In this document: positions 24,853 to 33,379 of the stretch, in pieces
Layout of the letters: each line of letters opens with the position of its first letter
How positions within the stretch are numbered: the first letter of the stretch is position 1
NCBI GenBank assembly: GCA_937895435.1
Contig: CALAXT010000009.1
Span: 1-49,410 of the forward strand
Reading direction: 5' to 3'
Length of the DNA stretch: 49,410 nucleotides
Source: an uncultured Paracoccaceae bacterium
GTDB taxonomy: Bacteria > Pseudomonadota > Alphaproteobacteria > Rhodobacterales > Rhodobacteraceae
Translations under genes and position numbers: made by a program
The notes under the pieces: model-generated
The model's database searches: none
What the model was told of the DNA's origin: nothing
The model's input: the letters and a program-made list of their open reading frames with translations, nothing else

Positions 24853-27800
24853 ATGTTCGTTGAACAAGATCTTTCTGGTACGCGGGCTGGATATAACATC
24901 GTCATCCTAACACTGGATTCGCACACCGCAGGTCCAGCGCAACGCATGATGCCGCGTTTGACCAAAGATTTTCCGGGCCTGTCAGTTTCCATCCATGCCG
25001 CCGCAGAGTGGGGCGAAAACCCCGAAGCTTTTGCCGAAGCCCAGCGCGCCGTGCACAGTGGAAATATCATCGTCACCACCCTGTTGTTTTTAGAAGAACA
25101 TGTTGCGCGCATTTTACCAGACCTGCAGGCCCGGCGCGCAGAGTGTGATGCGATGCTGGGCGTCATTGCTGATGAGCAAATTGTCAACCTGACCCGGATG
25201 GGCACGGTCGATCTTTCGCGGCCGGCATCGGGCGTGATGGCGATTTTGAAAAAGCTAAAGCCCAAAACAAAGCGCCGTTCGTCGGGTGAAAGCCAGATGA
25301 AGATTCTGCGCCGTTTGCCACAAATTTTGAAGTTTCTGCCAGGCAAGGCGCAGGATTTGCGCAATTATTTCCTGACCATGCAGTATTGGCTGGGCGGTTC
25401 TGATGACAATATCGAGCAGATGCTGCGGCTGCTAATTTCGCGCTATAGCCATGTTGGCAAATGGCGGGATACGCCCGTCAAAGCCCCAATCGACTACCCC
25501 GAGGTTGGACTTTATCATCCAAACCTTCCTAAACGTATCACCACAAACATAGCCGATCTGCCCCGACCCGCAGGCGCCACCCAAACCATTGGGATCTTGA
25601 TGCTGCGCTCTTATGTTTTGTCGGGCGATACGGCACATTATGATGCCGTGATAAAAGCCTTTGAGGACAAAGGCATTGCTGTGCGTGCTGGTTTTTCGGG
25701 TGGGTTGGATGCTCGCCCAGCCATTTCTGCATATTTTCAGGGGCCGAATGGCACGTTGATCGATGCCATGGTTTCACTTACCGGATTTTCACTGGTAGGG
25801 GGGCCTGCCTATAACGACAGCGCGGCAGCGGTTGATGTTTTGCAGGGCCTCGATGTCCCTTATATCGCGGCCCACCCGCTGGAATTTCAGACATTGGGCC
25901 AATGGGCCACATCACAGGGTGGTTTGGGCCCAGTGGAAACCACAATGCTGATCGCCCTGCCTGAAATTGATGGTGCGACCAACCCCACCGTGTTTGCTGG
26001 CCGCCACGATGCCAATGGCTGTACGGGATGCCGGCATCTTTGTCAGGCAGCGAGCGTTTCAAAAGAAATGGCCCCCTGCCATGAACGAATTGACTCGCTT
26101 GTGGATAAGGTCAAGCGCTTGGCCAACTTGCGCCAATCAACCCCACAAACGCGCAAGGTTGCCGTTGTTCTTTATGGCTTTCCCCCCAATGCCGGGGCGG
26201 TTGGAACGGCGGCCTATCTGTCGGTATTTGAAAGCTTGTTTAACACGCTGCACGCTATGGCCGCCGAGGGGTATGACCTAACCCCCCCCGCAACGGTGCA
26301 AGATCTGCGCGATGAGGTTCTGACCTCACAATATGGACAGGTAGCAGCCATCGCAGCCCATGTCAGCGCCGATGATATTGTGGCAAAAACACCCTGGCTT
26401 GCTGATATTGAGGCCGTATGGGGCCCCGCCCCTGGCCGTATTCAATCCGATGGCCGCGGCGTTTTTGTTTTGGGCAAAACCTACGGCAATGTCTTTGTCG
26501 GTATTCAGCCCGTCTTTGGCTATGAGGGCGACCCAATGCGCCTGCTGTTTGAACGCGGGTTTGCCCCAACCCATGCGTTCACAACATTCTATCGCTGGAT
26601 TCGCGAAGATTTCGCCGCCGATGCCGTGCTGCATTTTGGTATGCATGGCACACTGGAATTCATGCCCGGCAAGCAGGCCGGGGTTTCAGAAAGTTGTTGG
26701 CCGGACCGGATGATTGGCGCTTTGCCCAATATTTATCTCTATGCGTCAAACAACCCATCTGAGGCCACATTGGCCAAACGGCGCACCAATGCAATTACCG
26801 TTACACACCTGACACCACCGCTGGCAACATCAGGGCTTTACAAGGGTTTACTCGATCTCAAAGACAGCCTTGGCCGCTGGCGCTCTATGCCACAAGCGGC
26901 ACCAGACCGGGCCGATTTAGAAGACCTGATTGCAGAACAGGCCGAAGCTGTCGATATGGGCGGTACCCCGCCCGATGCACTTTGGTTGAAGCTTTTGGAA
27001 ACCCAAGACGCCCTGATCACCGATGGGTTGCACATCTTGGGCCAGCCGATGTCGGATGCAGCACGCTCAGATTATCTGGCTCTGATGGATGGGGCCGATT
27101 CTGAAACGCTTGAACGCGTTGGCAAGCTTTTGCGCCAAAACGACGAAATGGCGGGGTTGCTGCATGCGCTTTCTGGCCGGTTTGTGCCGCCAGTGCCCGG
27201 CGGCGATCTGATCCGCAACCCTGATGTTTTGCCAACGGGGCGCAATATTCACGCCTTTGATCCGTTTCGTATGCCCACCGCCTTTGCGATGCGCGATGGC
27301 TTGCAACAGGCCCAGCGCCTGCTTGACAGCTGTGGCACACTGCCCAAATCAGTGGCACTGGTGTTGTGGGGATCTGACAATATTAAATCAGATGGCGGGC
27401 CTTTGGCACAAGCCTTGGCGCTAATGGGCGCGACACCCCGCTTTGATGGCTATGGCAGGCTAAGCGGGGCCGACTTGGTGCCCTTGGCCGAACTTGGGCG
27501 CCCACGGATTGACGTCGTGATGACGCTTTCTGGCATTTTCCGCGATCTGCTGCCCCTGCAAACCCGAATGCTGGCCGAAGCAGCGTTTAAGGCCGCCAGT
27601 GCTGATGAGCCCTTAGACCAGAACTTTATCCGCGCCCATGCGCTGGATTACGCCCAAAAAATGGGGGTTGATCTCGAAACCGCCAGTTTGCGTGTATTTT
27701 CCAATGCCGAGGGCGCCTATGGGTCAAACGTGAACAATCTGGTCGGCAGCTCAGCCTTTGAGAACGAAGATGAGTTGGCAGACGCCTATCAATCCCGGAA

Positions 27801-28413
27801 ATCCTTTGCCTATGGCCGCACAGGCAAAGCAGTGCAAAACGCAGCATTGCTGCAAAATACCCTGCAAGACGTTGATCTGGCCTATCAAAACCTTGAATCG
27901 GTCGAATTGGGCGTGACAACGGTTGATCAGTATTTCGATACATTGGGCGGCATTGCCCGCGCGGTAAAACGCGCGCGGGGCGGCACAGAAACCCCGGTTT
28001 ACATTGGCGATCAAACACGCGGTGCAGGAAAAGTGCGCACCCTGAAAGAACAAATCGCACTGGAAACACGCTCGCGCAGTTTGAACCCAAAATTCTATGA
28101 AGGGCTGCTGAAACATGGCCGCGAAGGCGTGCGCCAAATTGAAGCACAGGTGACAAACACGCTTGGCTGGTCCGCCACCGCAGAAGCGGTGGAACCTTGG
28201 GTTTATCAGCGACTGACAGAAACCTTTGTGCTGGATGAGACGCTACGCCGCCGCCTGTCAGCATTGAACCCAGAGGCCAGCGCCCGGATGGCAAACCGAC
28301 TGATTGAGGCGTCAGAACGCAATTACTGGCAACCCGATGCCACAACGCTGGCCGCCCTGCGCGATGCCGCCGATGAGCTGGAAGACAGGCTGGAAGGGAT
28401 TGCTGCAGAATAG
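24853..28413 (+). CDS. bchH: Magnesium chelatase subunit H
   Basis: A 1186-residue protein, full length for BchH. It binds protoporphyrin IX and, with the AAA+ subunits BchI and BchD, inserts Mg2+, the first committed step to bacteriochlorophyll. The N-terminus (LTLDSHTAGPAQRM, SIHAAAEWGENPEAF, ASGVMAILKKLK, SSGESQMKILRRLPQILKF) is BchH-specific and not found in the cobaltochelatase CobN. The core motif HFGMHGTLEFMPGKQ holds His594, His598 and Glu602 of the metal/porphyrin region, and NNPSEATLAKRR follows. It lies alone between rppH and dnaE2; no other bch, crt or puf gene is in the window. The tandem PpsR sites upstream imply repression by oxygen and light. The ATG at 24853 follows GAGGCAAAGAGCC. 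BchI and BchD must be encoded elsewhere. Confidence 0.97.
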   Translation: MFVEQDLSGTRAGYNIVILTLDSHTAGPAQRMMPRLTKDFPGLSVSIHAAAEWGENPEAFAEAQRAVHSGNIIVTTLLFLEEHVARILPDLQARRAECDAMLGVIADEQIVNLTRMGTVDLSRPASGVMAILKKLKPKTKRRSSGESQMKILRRLPQILKFLPGKAQDLRNYFLTMQYWLGGSDDNIEQMLRLLISRYSHVGKWRDTPVKAPIDYPEVGLYHPNLPKRITTNIADLPRPAGATQTIGILMLRSYVLSGDTAHYDAVIKAFEDKGIAVRAGFSGGLDARPAISAYFQGPNGTLIDAMVSLTGFSLVGGPAYNDSAAAVDVLQGLDVPYIAAHPLEFQTLGQWATSQGGLGPVETTMLIALPEIDGATNPTVFAGRHDANGCTGCRHLCQAASVSKEMAPCHERIDSLVDKVKRLANLRQSTPQTRKVAVVLYGFPPNAGAVGTAAYLSVFESLFNTLHAMAAEGYDLTPPATVQDLRDEVLTSQYGQVAAIAAHVSADDIVAKTPWLADIEAVWGPAPGRIQSDGRGVFVLGKTYGNVFVGIQPVFGYEGDPMRLLFERGFAPTHAFTTFYRWIREDFAADAVLHFGMHGTLEFMPGKQAGVSESCWPDRMIGALPNIYLYASNNPSEATLAKRRTNAITVTHLTPPLATSGLYKGLLDLKDSLGRWRSMPQAAPDRADLEDLIAEQAEAVDMGGTPPDALWLKLLETQDALITDGLHILGQPMSDAARSDYLALMDGADSETLERVGKLLRQNDEMAGLLHALSGRFVPPVPGGDLIRNPDVLPTGRNIHAFDPFRMPTAFAMRDGLQQAQRLLDSCGTLPKSVALVLWGSDNIKSDGGPLAQALALMGATPRFDGYGRLSGADLVPLAELGRPRIDVVMTLSGIFRDLLPLQTRMLAEAAFKAASADEPLDQNFIRAHALDYAQKMGVDLETASLRVFSNAEGAYGSNVNNLVGSSAFENEDELADAYQSRKSFAYGRTGKAVQNAALLQNTLQDVDLAYQNLESVELGVTTVDQYFDTLGGIARAVKRARGGTETPVYIGDQTRGAGKVRTLKEQIALETRSRSLNPKFYEGLLKHGREGVRQIEAQVTNTLGWSATAEAVEPWVYQRLTETFVLDETLRRRLSALNPEASARMANRLIEASERNYWQPDATTLAALRDAADELEDRLEGIAAE

Positions 28414-28483
28414 GCAGCCCCCCATCATGTTGGTGCCAACCGCAATGTCGCCAAAACAACCCAGATTGGCAGACTCGAAATTG

Positions 28484-28498
28484 GAACAAAAGGTGAAT
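28484..28498 (+). promoter_or_regulatory. Candidate SOS (LexA) box before dnaE2
   Basis: GAACAAAAGGTGAAT is GAAC-N7-GAAT, one base off the alphaproteobacterial LexA direct repeat GAAC-N7-GAAC. It lies 35 bases before the dnaE2 ATG, where an operator would overlap a promoter. dnaE2 genes in this class are commonly LexA-controlled, which adds weight. Confidence 0.5.
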
Positions 28499-28533
28499 AT
28501 AGTCGCGACTCAGGCCCAACCCCGGAACCCGCG

Positions 28534-31407
28534 ATGTCTTTTGTCGAGCTTTCAGCCCAATCAAATTTCAGTTTTCTAACCGGGGGCTCGCACCCCGAAG
28601 AATATATGCGCCGCAGCGCCGATCTGGGGCTGGCTGCACTGGCCATTGCCGATGACAACAGCGTGTCAGGCATTGTGCGGGCCCATCTGGAAGCCCGAGA
28701 GATCGCGCGTGACGCCAAGCACGCCACGACACCCCGGCTGATCCCTGCCACAAAAATCGTGCTGAGCGACGGCTTTGGCGCCACCGCGCTGCCAACTGAT
28801 CGTGCTGCGTGGGGACGTCTGTGTCGATTGCTGTCTTTGGGACGATTGCGGGCGCCTAAAGGTGGCTGTGATCTGGGCATGTCAGATGTGTTGGAGTGGG
28901 GCGCAGGGATGATATGGCTGCTTTGGCCACCCAACACGCTGGCCGCAGACACAGCCGCTTGGCACGATCAGGCACGGCAAATGATCGCGCAGTTTCCTGG
29001 CCAAGTAAACCTGATCATGGCACCCCACTATGATGGGCAGGATCGGGCGCGATTTGAGAGCATCGCCCAATTGGGAGACATTTTGGGGGTGGGCACGGTG
29101 GCCTCGGCTGCCCCTATTATGCATCATGGCGCGCGGCGCCGGCTGTGCGATGTGCTCAGCTGTATCCGGCTTGGCACAACGATCGACAGACTTGGCCGCA
29201 GGGCACAGGCCAATGCCGAACAGCGTCTGCGCAGCCTGCCCGAGATGCTCAGGCTGTTTGCCGGGCATGAACTGGCGGTGCATCGCACGGGCCAAATTGC
29301 CGACCGACTGCATTTTAATCTGGATGCACTGCGCTATGAATATCCCTCTGAGCTGACAGGTACAGAGACCGCCCAAGACAGGCTGGCGCGGCTGACACAA
29401 GAAGGGCTGGCGTGGCGCTATCCCGCTGGGGTGTCTGAACGGGTGAAGAACATGGTAACCCATGAGCTGGATCTGATCCACCGACTGAAATACGAGCCTT
29501 ATTTCCTGACCGTGCATGACATCGTGCACTTTGCCCGCAGCCGAGGCATTTTATGCCAAGGGCGTGGGTCTGCCGCCAATTCGGTGGTGTGCTATGCGCT
29601 GGGTGTTACCTCAGTTTCGCCAGAAATTGGCACGATGGTGTTTGAACGGTTCATTTCCGAAGCCCGCAACGAGCCCCCAGATATTGATGTTGATTTTGAA
29701 CATGAACGTCGGGAAGAGGTGATTCAGCACATCTATAGCCGCTATGGCCGCCACCGCGCCGGGCTTTGCGCAACCGTCATCCACTATCGCGGCAAGCGCG
29801 CCGTGCGCGAGGTAGGGCGCGCCATGGGCCTGAGCGAAGATACATTGGCCGCACTGTCAGGCCAAATCTGGGGCCATGGCGCCCCCCATGATTTTACCCC
29901 CGAACGTCTGCGCGAAATCGGGCTGGATGCAGCTGACAGGCGACTGCGTCAGACCTTGGATCTGATCAGCGAAATTCAGGGCTTTCCCCGCCATCTGTCA
30001 CAACATGTCGGGGGGTTCATCATCACCAATGGACGTCTGGATGAGCTGGTGCCAATTGAAAACGCAACAATGGAGGCCCGCACACTCATTTGTTGGGACA
30101 AGGATGATATTGACGCGCTGGGGATCTTAAAGGTTGATGTGCTGGCACTGGGCATGTTGTCTTGCCTGCGCAGGGCGTTTGATCTGATCGCGCGGCACAC
30201 GCGGGTTGAGTATAATTTGGCCAGCCTGCCACCCGAAGATCCCACCACCTATGACATGCTATGCCGCGCCGATTCGCTGGGGGTGTTTCAGGTCGAAAGC
30301 CGGGCACAAATGAATTTTCTGCCCCGCATGCGGCCACGATCTTTCTATGATCTGGTGATTCAGGTGGCCATCATCCGCCCTGGCCCAATTCAGGGTGATA
30401 TGGTGCACCCCTATTTGCGGCGGCGGAACGGCCAAGAACATGTCAGTTTTCCATCAGATGCCTTGGGCAAAGTTCTGGCCAAAACACTAGGCGTACCACT
30501 GTTTCAAGAGCAGGCTATGCAAATCGCGATCATAGGGGCGGGGTTTTCCCCTGAAGAAGCCGACCGACTGCGCCGCGCATTGGCCACATTTAAAAAGCAT
30601 GGCCATATCAGCCATTTTCAAGACAGATTCATGGCTGGTATGCGGGACAACGGCTATGATGACGATTTTGCCGCCCGCTGTTTTGCCCAGATTGAGGGCT
30701 TTGGCAGCTATGGCTTCCCCGAAAGCCACGCAGCCAGTTTCGCGCTGCTGGTCTATGCCTCAGCCTGGATAAAGTGCCACCATCCAGGTATTTTTGCCTG
30801 TGCCTTGTTGAATTCGCAGCCAATGGGGTTTTATGCACCCGCGCAGATCGTACGAGATGCCCGTGAACACGGTGTTGTCGTGCGACCTGTCTGTATCAAT
30901 GCAAGCTTTTGGGATAACGTGATGGAACCCGATGGTCGCGGCGGTTTGGCACTGCGGTTGGGGTTTCGCCAAATCAAAACCATGTCGGAAGACGACGCCC
31001 ACTGGATCGCAGGCGCACGTGGCAATGGCTATACAAGTGTGCAAGATGTTTGGCGGCGCGCTGGTGTGCCGGTGGCCCAGATCACCGCGCTGGCCGAAGC
31101 AGACGCCTTTGTCAGCCTGGGCCTGTCACGCCGCGCTGCGCTGTGGGCAGCGCGCGCACTGGCGGGTGGCGCGCCTCTGCCATTGTTCGCCGCTGATCTT
31201 GAGGGCGAACAGATCACTGAACCAGCAGTGCATCTGCGTGAAATGACACTGGGTGAAGCGGTGATAGAAGATTACGTTTCCATGCGGCTGTCGCTGCGCG
31301 CCCACCCGCTGGCACTCTTGCGCCCACTGCTGACACCACCCAACAGTGGGGGCGCGCCAGATGATGGGCCGCACCCAAACAGGGCCGGCCCACCCCCCAC
31401 ACTTTAG
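28534..31407 (+). CDS. dnaE2: Error-prone DNA polymerase DnaE2, C-terminally short
   Basis: A 957-residue C-family polymerase. The N-terminal PHP domain starts FVELSAQSNFSFLTGGSHPEEY. The polymerase core carries the catalytic pair Asp383/Asp385 in PDIDVDF, and LCQGRGSAANSVVCYALG and GVFQVESRAQMNFLPRMRP identify it as DnaE2/ImuC rather than DnaE. A helix-hairpin-helix region lies near 830-890. Family members are usually about 1030-1100 residues and end in an OB-fold domain; this one stops just after the HPLALLRPLL motif, followed by a Pro/Gly-rich tail (TPPNSGGAPDD and on), so the OB domain seems lost. It acts in SOS mutagenesis, normally with ImuA and ImuB, which are not adjacent here. Its stop overlaps that of the convergent FMN reductase gene. 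Confidence 0.93.
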   Translation: MSFVELSAQSNFSFLTGGSHPEEYMRRSADLGLAALAIADDNSVSGIVRAHLEAREIARDAKHATTPRLIPATKIVLSDGFGATALPTDRAAWGRLCRLLSLGRLRAPKGGCDLGMSDVLEWGAGMIWLLWPPNTLAADTAAWHDQARQMIAQFPGQVNLIMAPHYDGQDRARFESIAQLGDILGVGTVASAAPIMHHGARRRLCDVLSCIRLGTTIDRLGRRAQANAEQRLRSLPEMLRLFAGHELAVHRTGQIADRLHFNLDALRYEYPSELTGTETAQDRLARLTQEGLAWRYPAGVSERVKNMVTHELDLIHRLKYEPYFLTVHDIVHFARSRGILCQGRGSAANSVVCYALGVTSVSPEIGTMVFERFISEARNEPPDIDVDFEHERREEVIQHIYSRYGRHRAGLCATVIHYRGKRAVREVGRAMGLSEDTLAALSGQIWGHGAPHDFTPERLREIGLDAADRRLRQTLDLISEIQGFPRHLSQHVGGFIITNGRLDELVPIENATMEARTLICWDKDDIDALGILKVDVLALGMLSCLRRAFDLIARHTRVEYNLASLPPEDPTTYDMLCRADSLGVFQVESRAQMNFLPRMRPRSFYDLVIQVAIIRPGPIQGDMVHPYLRRRNGQEHVSFPSDALGKVLAKTLGVPLFQEQAMQIAIIGAGFSPEEADRLRRALATFKKHGHISHFQDRFMAGMRDNGYDDDFAARCFAQIEGFGSYGFPESHAASFALLVYASAWIKCHHPGIFACALLNSQPMGFYAPAQIVRDAREHGVVVRPVCINASFWDNVMEPDGRGGLALRLGFRQIKTMSEDDAHWIAGARGNGYTSVQDVWRRAGVPVAQITALAEADAFVSLGLSRRAALWAARALAGGAPLPLFAADLEGEQITEPAVHLREMTLGEAVIEDYVSMRLSLRAHPLALLRPLLTPPNSGGAPDDGPHPNRAGPPPTL

Positions 31408-31970
31408 GCCGAGGGCGCACCTAATGTGGCCAGCGCAATGCGCAGCTCTTCAACCATGGACTCGGCCCGGATCTTACCAGTATCGACATCAAAATTGTCA
31501 CCAAACCCCGGCAACGAAAAGCTCGCTCGCACATCAGCCGCAAAATAGGGGGCTGTGGTTTTCACAAAGTTTAGCACATGTTGCGCGCCACCCGGCCCAG
31601 GTGACGTACCCAAAGCCACCATGGGCTTGCCCTGATACAGGTTGGACATCGCCCCCACTTTTTCTACCCGCGATGTCCAATCAAACAGGTTCTTATAAGC
31701 GGCTGTGAAATGCCCGTTGTGTTCGGCAAAGGCAAACAACAGCGCATCCGCCGCACCAATCGCTGCATGAAAACGCATCGCCGCCTCTGGGATACCCGAC
31801 GCGGCTTCACGATCAACGCTGTAGATCGGCATTCCAAAATCGTTCAAATCCAGAAAGCTGATTTTGGCGCCGGGCAAAATATCGGCCGCCAGCAAATCAG
31901 CCGCATGGCTCAACAGACGCGCGTTGATCGACTGGCGGCTGGTCGTGGCAGCAAGGGCAAGAATGTTCAT
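31404..31970 (-). CDS. NADPH-dependent FMN reductase-like flavoprotein
   Basis: A 188-residue flavodoxin-fold oxidoreductase. The N-terminal LALAATTSRQSINARLL loop binds the FMN phosphate, FAEHNGHFTAAYKNLFDWTSR is the family's isoalloxazine loop region, and VALGTSPGPGGAQHVL follows. Such enzymes reduce FMN, quinones, chromate or azo dyes with NAD(P)H; the substrate is not determined. The ATG at 31970 is clear. The gene converges on dnaE2 with overlapping stop codons (4-base overlap). Confidence 0.9.
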   Translation of the reverse strand: MNILALAATTSRQSINARLLSHAADLLAADILPGAKISFLDLNDFGMPIYSVDREAASGIPEAAMRFHAAIGAADALLFAFAEHNGHFTAAYKNLFDWTSRVEKVGAMSNLYQGKPMVALGTSPGPGGAQHVLNFVKTTAPYFAADVRASFSLPGFGDNFDVDTGKIRAESMVEELRIALATLGAPSA

Positions 31971-32058
31971 GATGGGTCCTTGATGGGTTTAATTACCCAC
32001 ACGCTGTTTCACACCACGCCCCCCAACGAAACCCCCGCAAACGCACACGCCCTGCGCA

Positions 32059-33297
32059 TTAACGCAGATGCGCCAGCAACGCCGCAGAGGCATAGCCATC
32101 AGCCGGCAGGCCACGGGCCATTTGATAGGCCCGAATGGCAGAATGTGTGTTTGGGCCAATAATGCCATCAGCCCCTTTGGTATCAAACCCCAGTGCACTT
32201 AAAAGCTGCTGCAATTCACGGTTTTCCGCCCGGCTAAGCGCCAATTGATCGCGCGGCCATCGCGCCCGCAGGGGTGGCTGGCCCGCGATACGATCTGCCA
32301 AATGTCCAACCGCAATCACATAGGAATCTGCTGCATTATATCGTGCGATGACCCCAAAGTTGTCAAAAACCATTAAAGCCGCACCATCAGCCCCGGCTGG
32401 CAACAAAATGGCGGCGCGCGCCGTGGACCAAAGGTCAGGCATGACATCGCCATGCGCCGGGCGCACGCCCAATTCGGCCCACTGCGCAACAGATTTGTGC
32501 GCCGCACGCCCTGTCAGCCGCAAATCAAAACCTTTGGGCAAGCGCACTTCTGTTCCCCAAGGGTGGCCTTTTTGCCACCCCGCACGCGCCAAATACGCCG
32601 CGGTCGAGGCCAAAGCGTCGGTTGGATCATTCCCCCAGATATCACGGCGGCCATCCCCATCAAAATCAACCGCCTGCGCCAAATAGCTTGCCGGGATAAA
32701 CTGCGTATGCCCCATGGCACCCGCCCAGCTGCCCGTCATGTCAACCGGGGCAACATCGCCCGCTTGCAAAATTCGCAGCGCGGCAATCAGCTGATCTTCG
32801 AAAAACGCGGCCCTGCGGCCATCATAGGCCAAACTGGCCAAGGCGCTAATTACCTGAATAGACCCACGATTGCGGCCATAGTTGCTTTCAAGCCCCCAGA
32901 CCGCCACCACAATTTCTTTTTCGACACCAAATTGTGCTTCGATCCTGTTCAGTACATCTTGGTGACGCGCCAAGACAATACGGCCCTGACGGATACGTGC
33001 CTGCGACACTGCCGCATCCAGATATTGCCAGATTGTTTTGGAAAATTCAGCCTGATTTCGGTCTTTGGCAATCACTTCAGGGGTGTATTGCGCCGTCGCA
33101 AAAGCGGCCTGAAAAACTGCATCTGAAATACCCGCAGCATAGGCCCGGGGCCGGAATTCGCTGACCCAACGGGCAAAACCGTCATGCGCCTGCCAAGATG
33201 GCCCGGCCACAGTTCCTGCGCGCACATCTGCCCCCATTCCACCAAAAACAATGCCCAAACACACCATCAAAACCAAAAAAGGGTGGCGCTGCTGCAT
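32059..33297 (-). CDS. Lytic murein transglycosylase, MltB family
   Basis: A 412-residue exported peptidoglycan-cleaving enzyme. A signal peptide covers about 1-27. The MltB catalytic domain (about 35-325) has the catalytic Glu137 in VWGLESNYGRNRG and the GAMGHTQFIPASYL motif. A C-terminal PG_binding_1 domain covers about 350-410 (DGIIGPNTHSAIRAYQ). It cuts the MurNAc-GlcNAc bond and makes 1,6-anhydro ends, helping wall turnover. Signal residues do not show a lipobox, so it is probably soluble in the periplasm. It follows rnr on the same strand with an 82-base gap. Confidence 0.93.
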   Translation of the reverse strand: MQQRHPFLVLMVCLGIVFGGMGADVRAGTVAGPSWQAHDGFARWVSEFRPRAYAAGISDAVFQAAFATAQYTPEVIAKDRNQAEFSKTIWQYLDAAVSQARIRQGRIVLARHQDVLNRIEAQFGVEKEIVVAVWGLESNYGRNRGSIQVISALASLAYDGRRAAFFEDQLIAALRILQAGDVAPVDMTGSWAGAMGHTQFIPASYLAQAVDFDGDGRRDIWGNDPTDALASTAAYLARAGWQKGHPWGTEVRLPKGFDLRLTGRAAHKSVAQWAELGVRPAHGDVMPDLWSTARAAILLPAGADGAALMVFDNFGVIARYNAADSYVIAVGHLADRIAGQPPLRARWPRDQLALSRAENRELQQLLSALGFDTKGADGIIGPNTHSAIRAYQMARGLPADGYASAALLAHLR

Positions 33298-33379
33298 ATC
33301 TGACCCCGCTTCACAACAAGATCAGTCTAATGCGCAAAATAACTGCCAAGCAAGACCGTCCATGTAAAGACGGTCCGCA

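Noticed and set aside
24853-28413. Cobaltochelatase subunit CobN as an alternative for bchH
   Set aside because: The N-terminal domain and motifs such as SSGESQMKILRRLPQ are BchH-type, and PpsR boxes lie upstream.
27626-28564. Minus-strand open frame of 312 codons opposite the end of bchH
   Set aside because: Composition is the mirror of the bchH codons, there is no family-like motif or ribosome-binding site, and BchH on the plus strand is certain.
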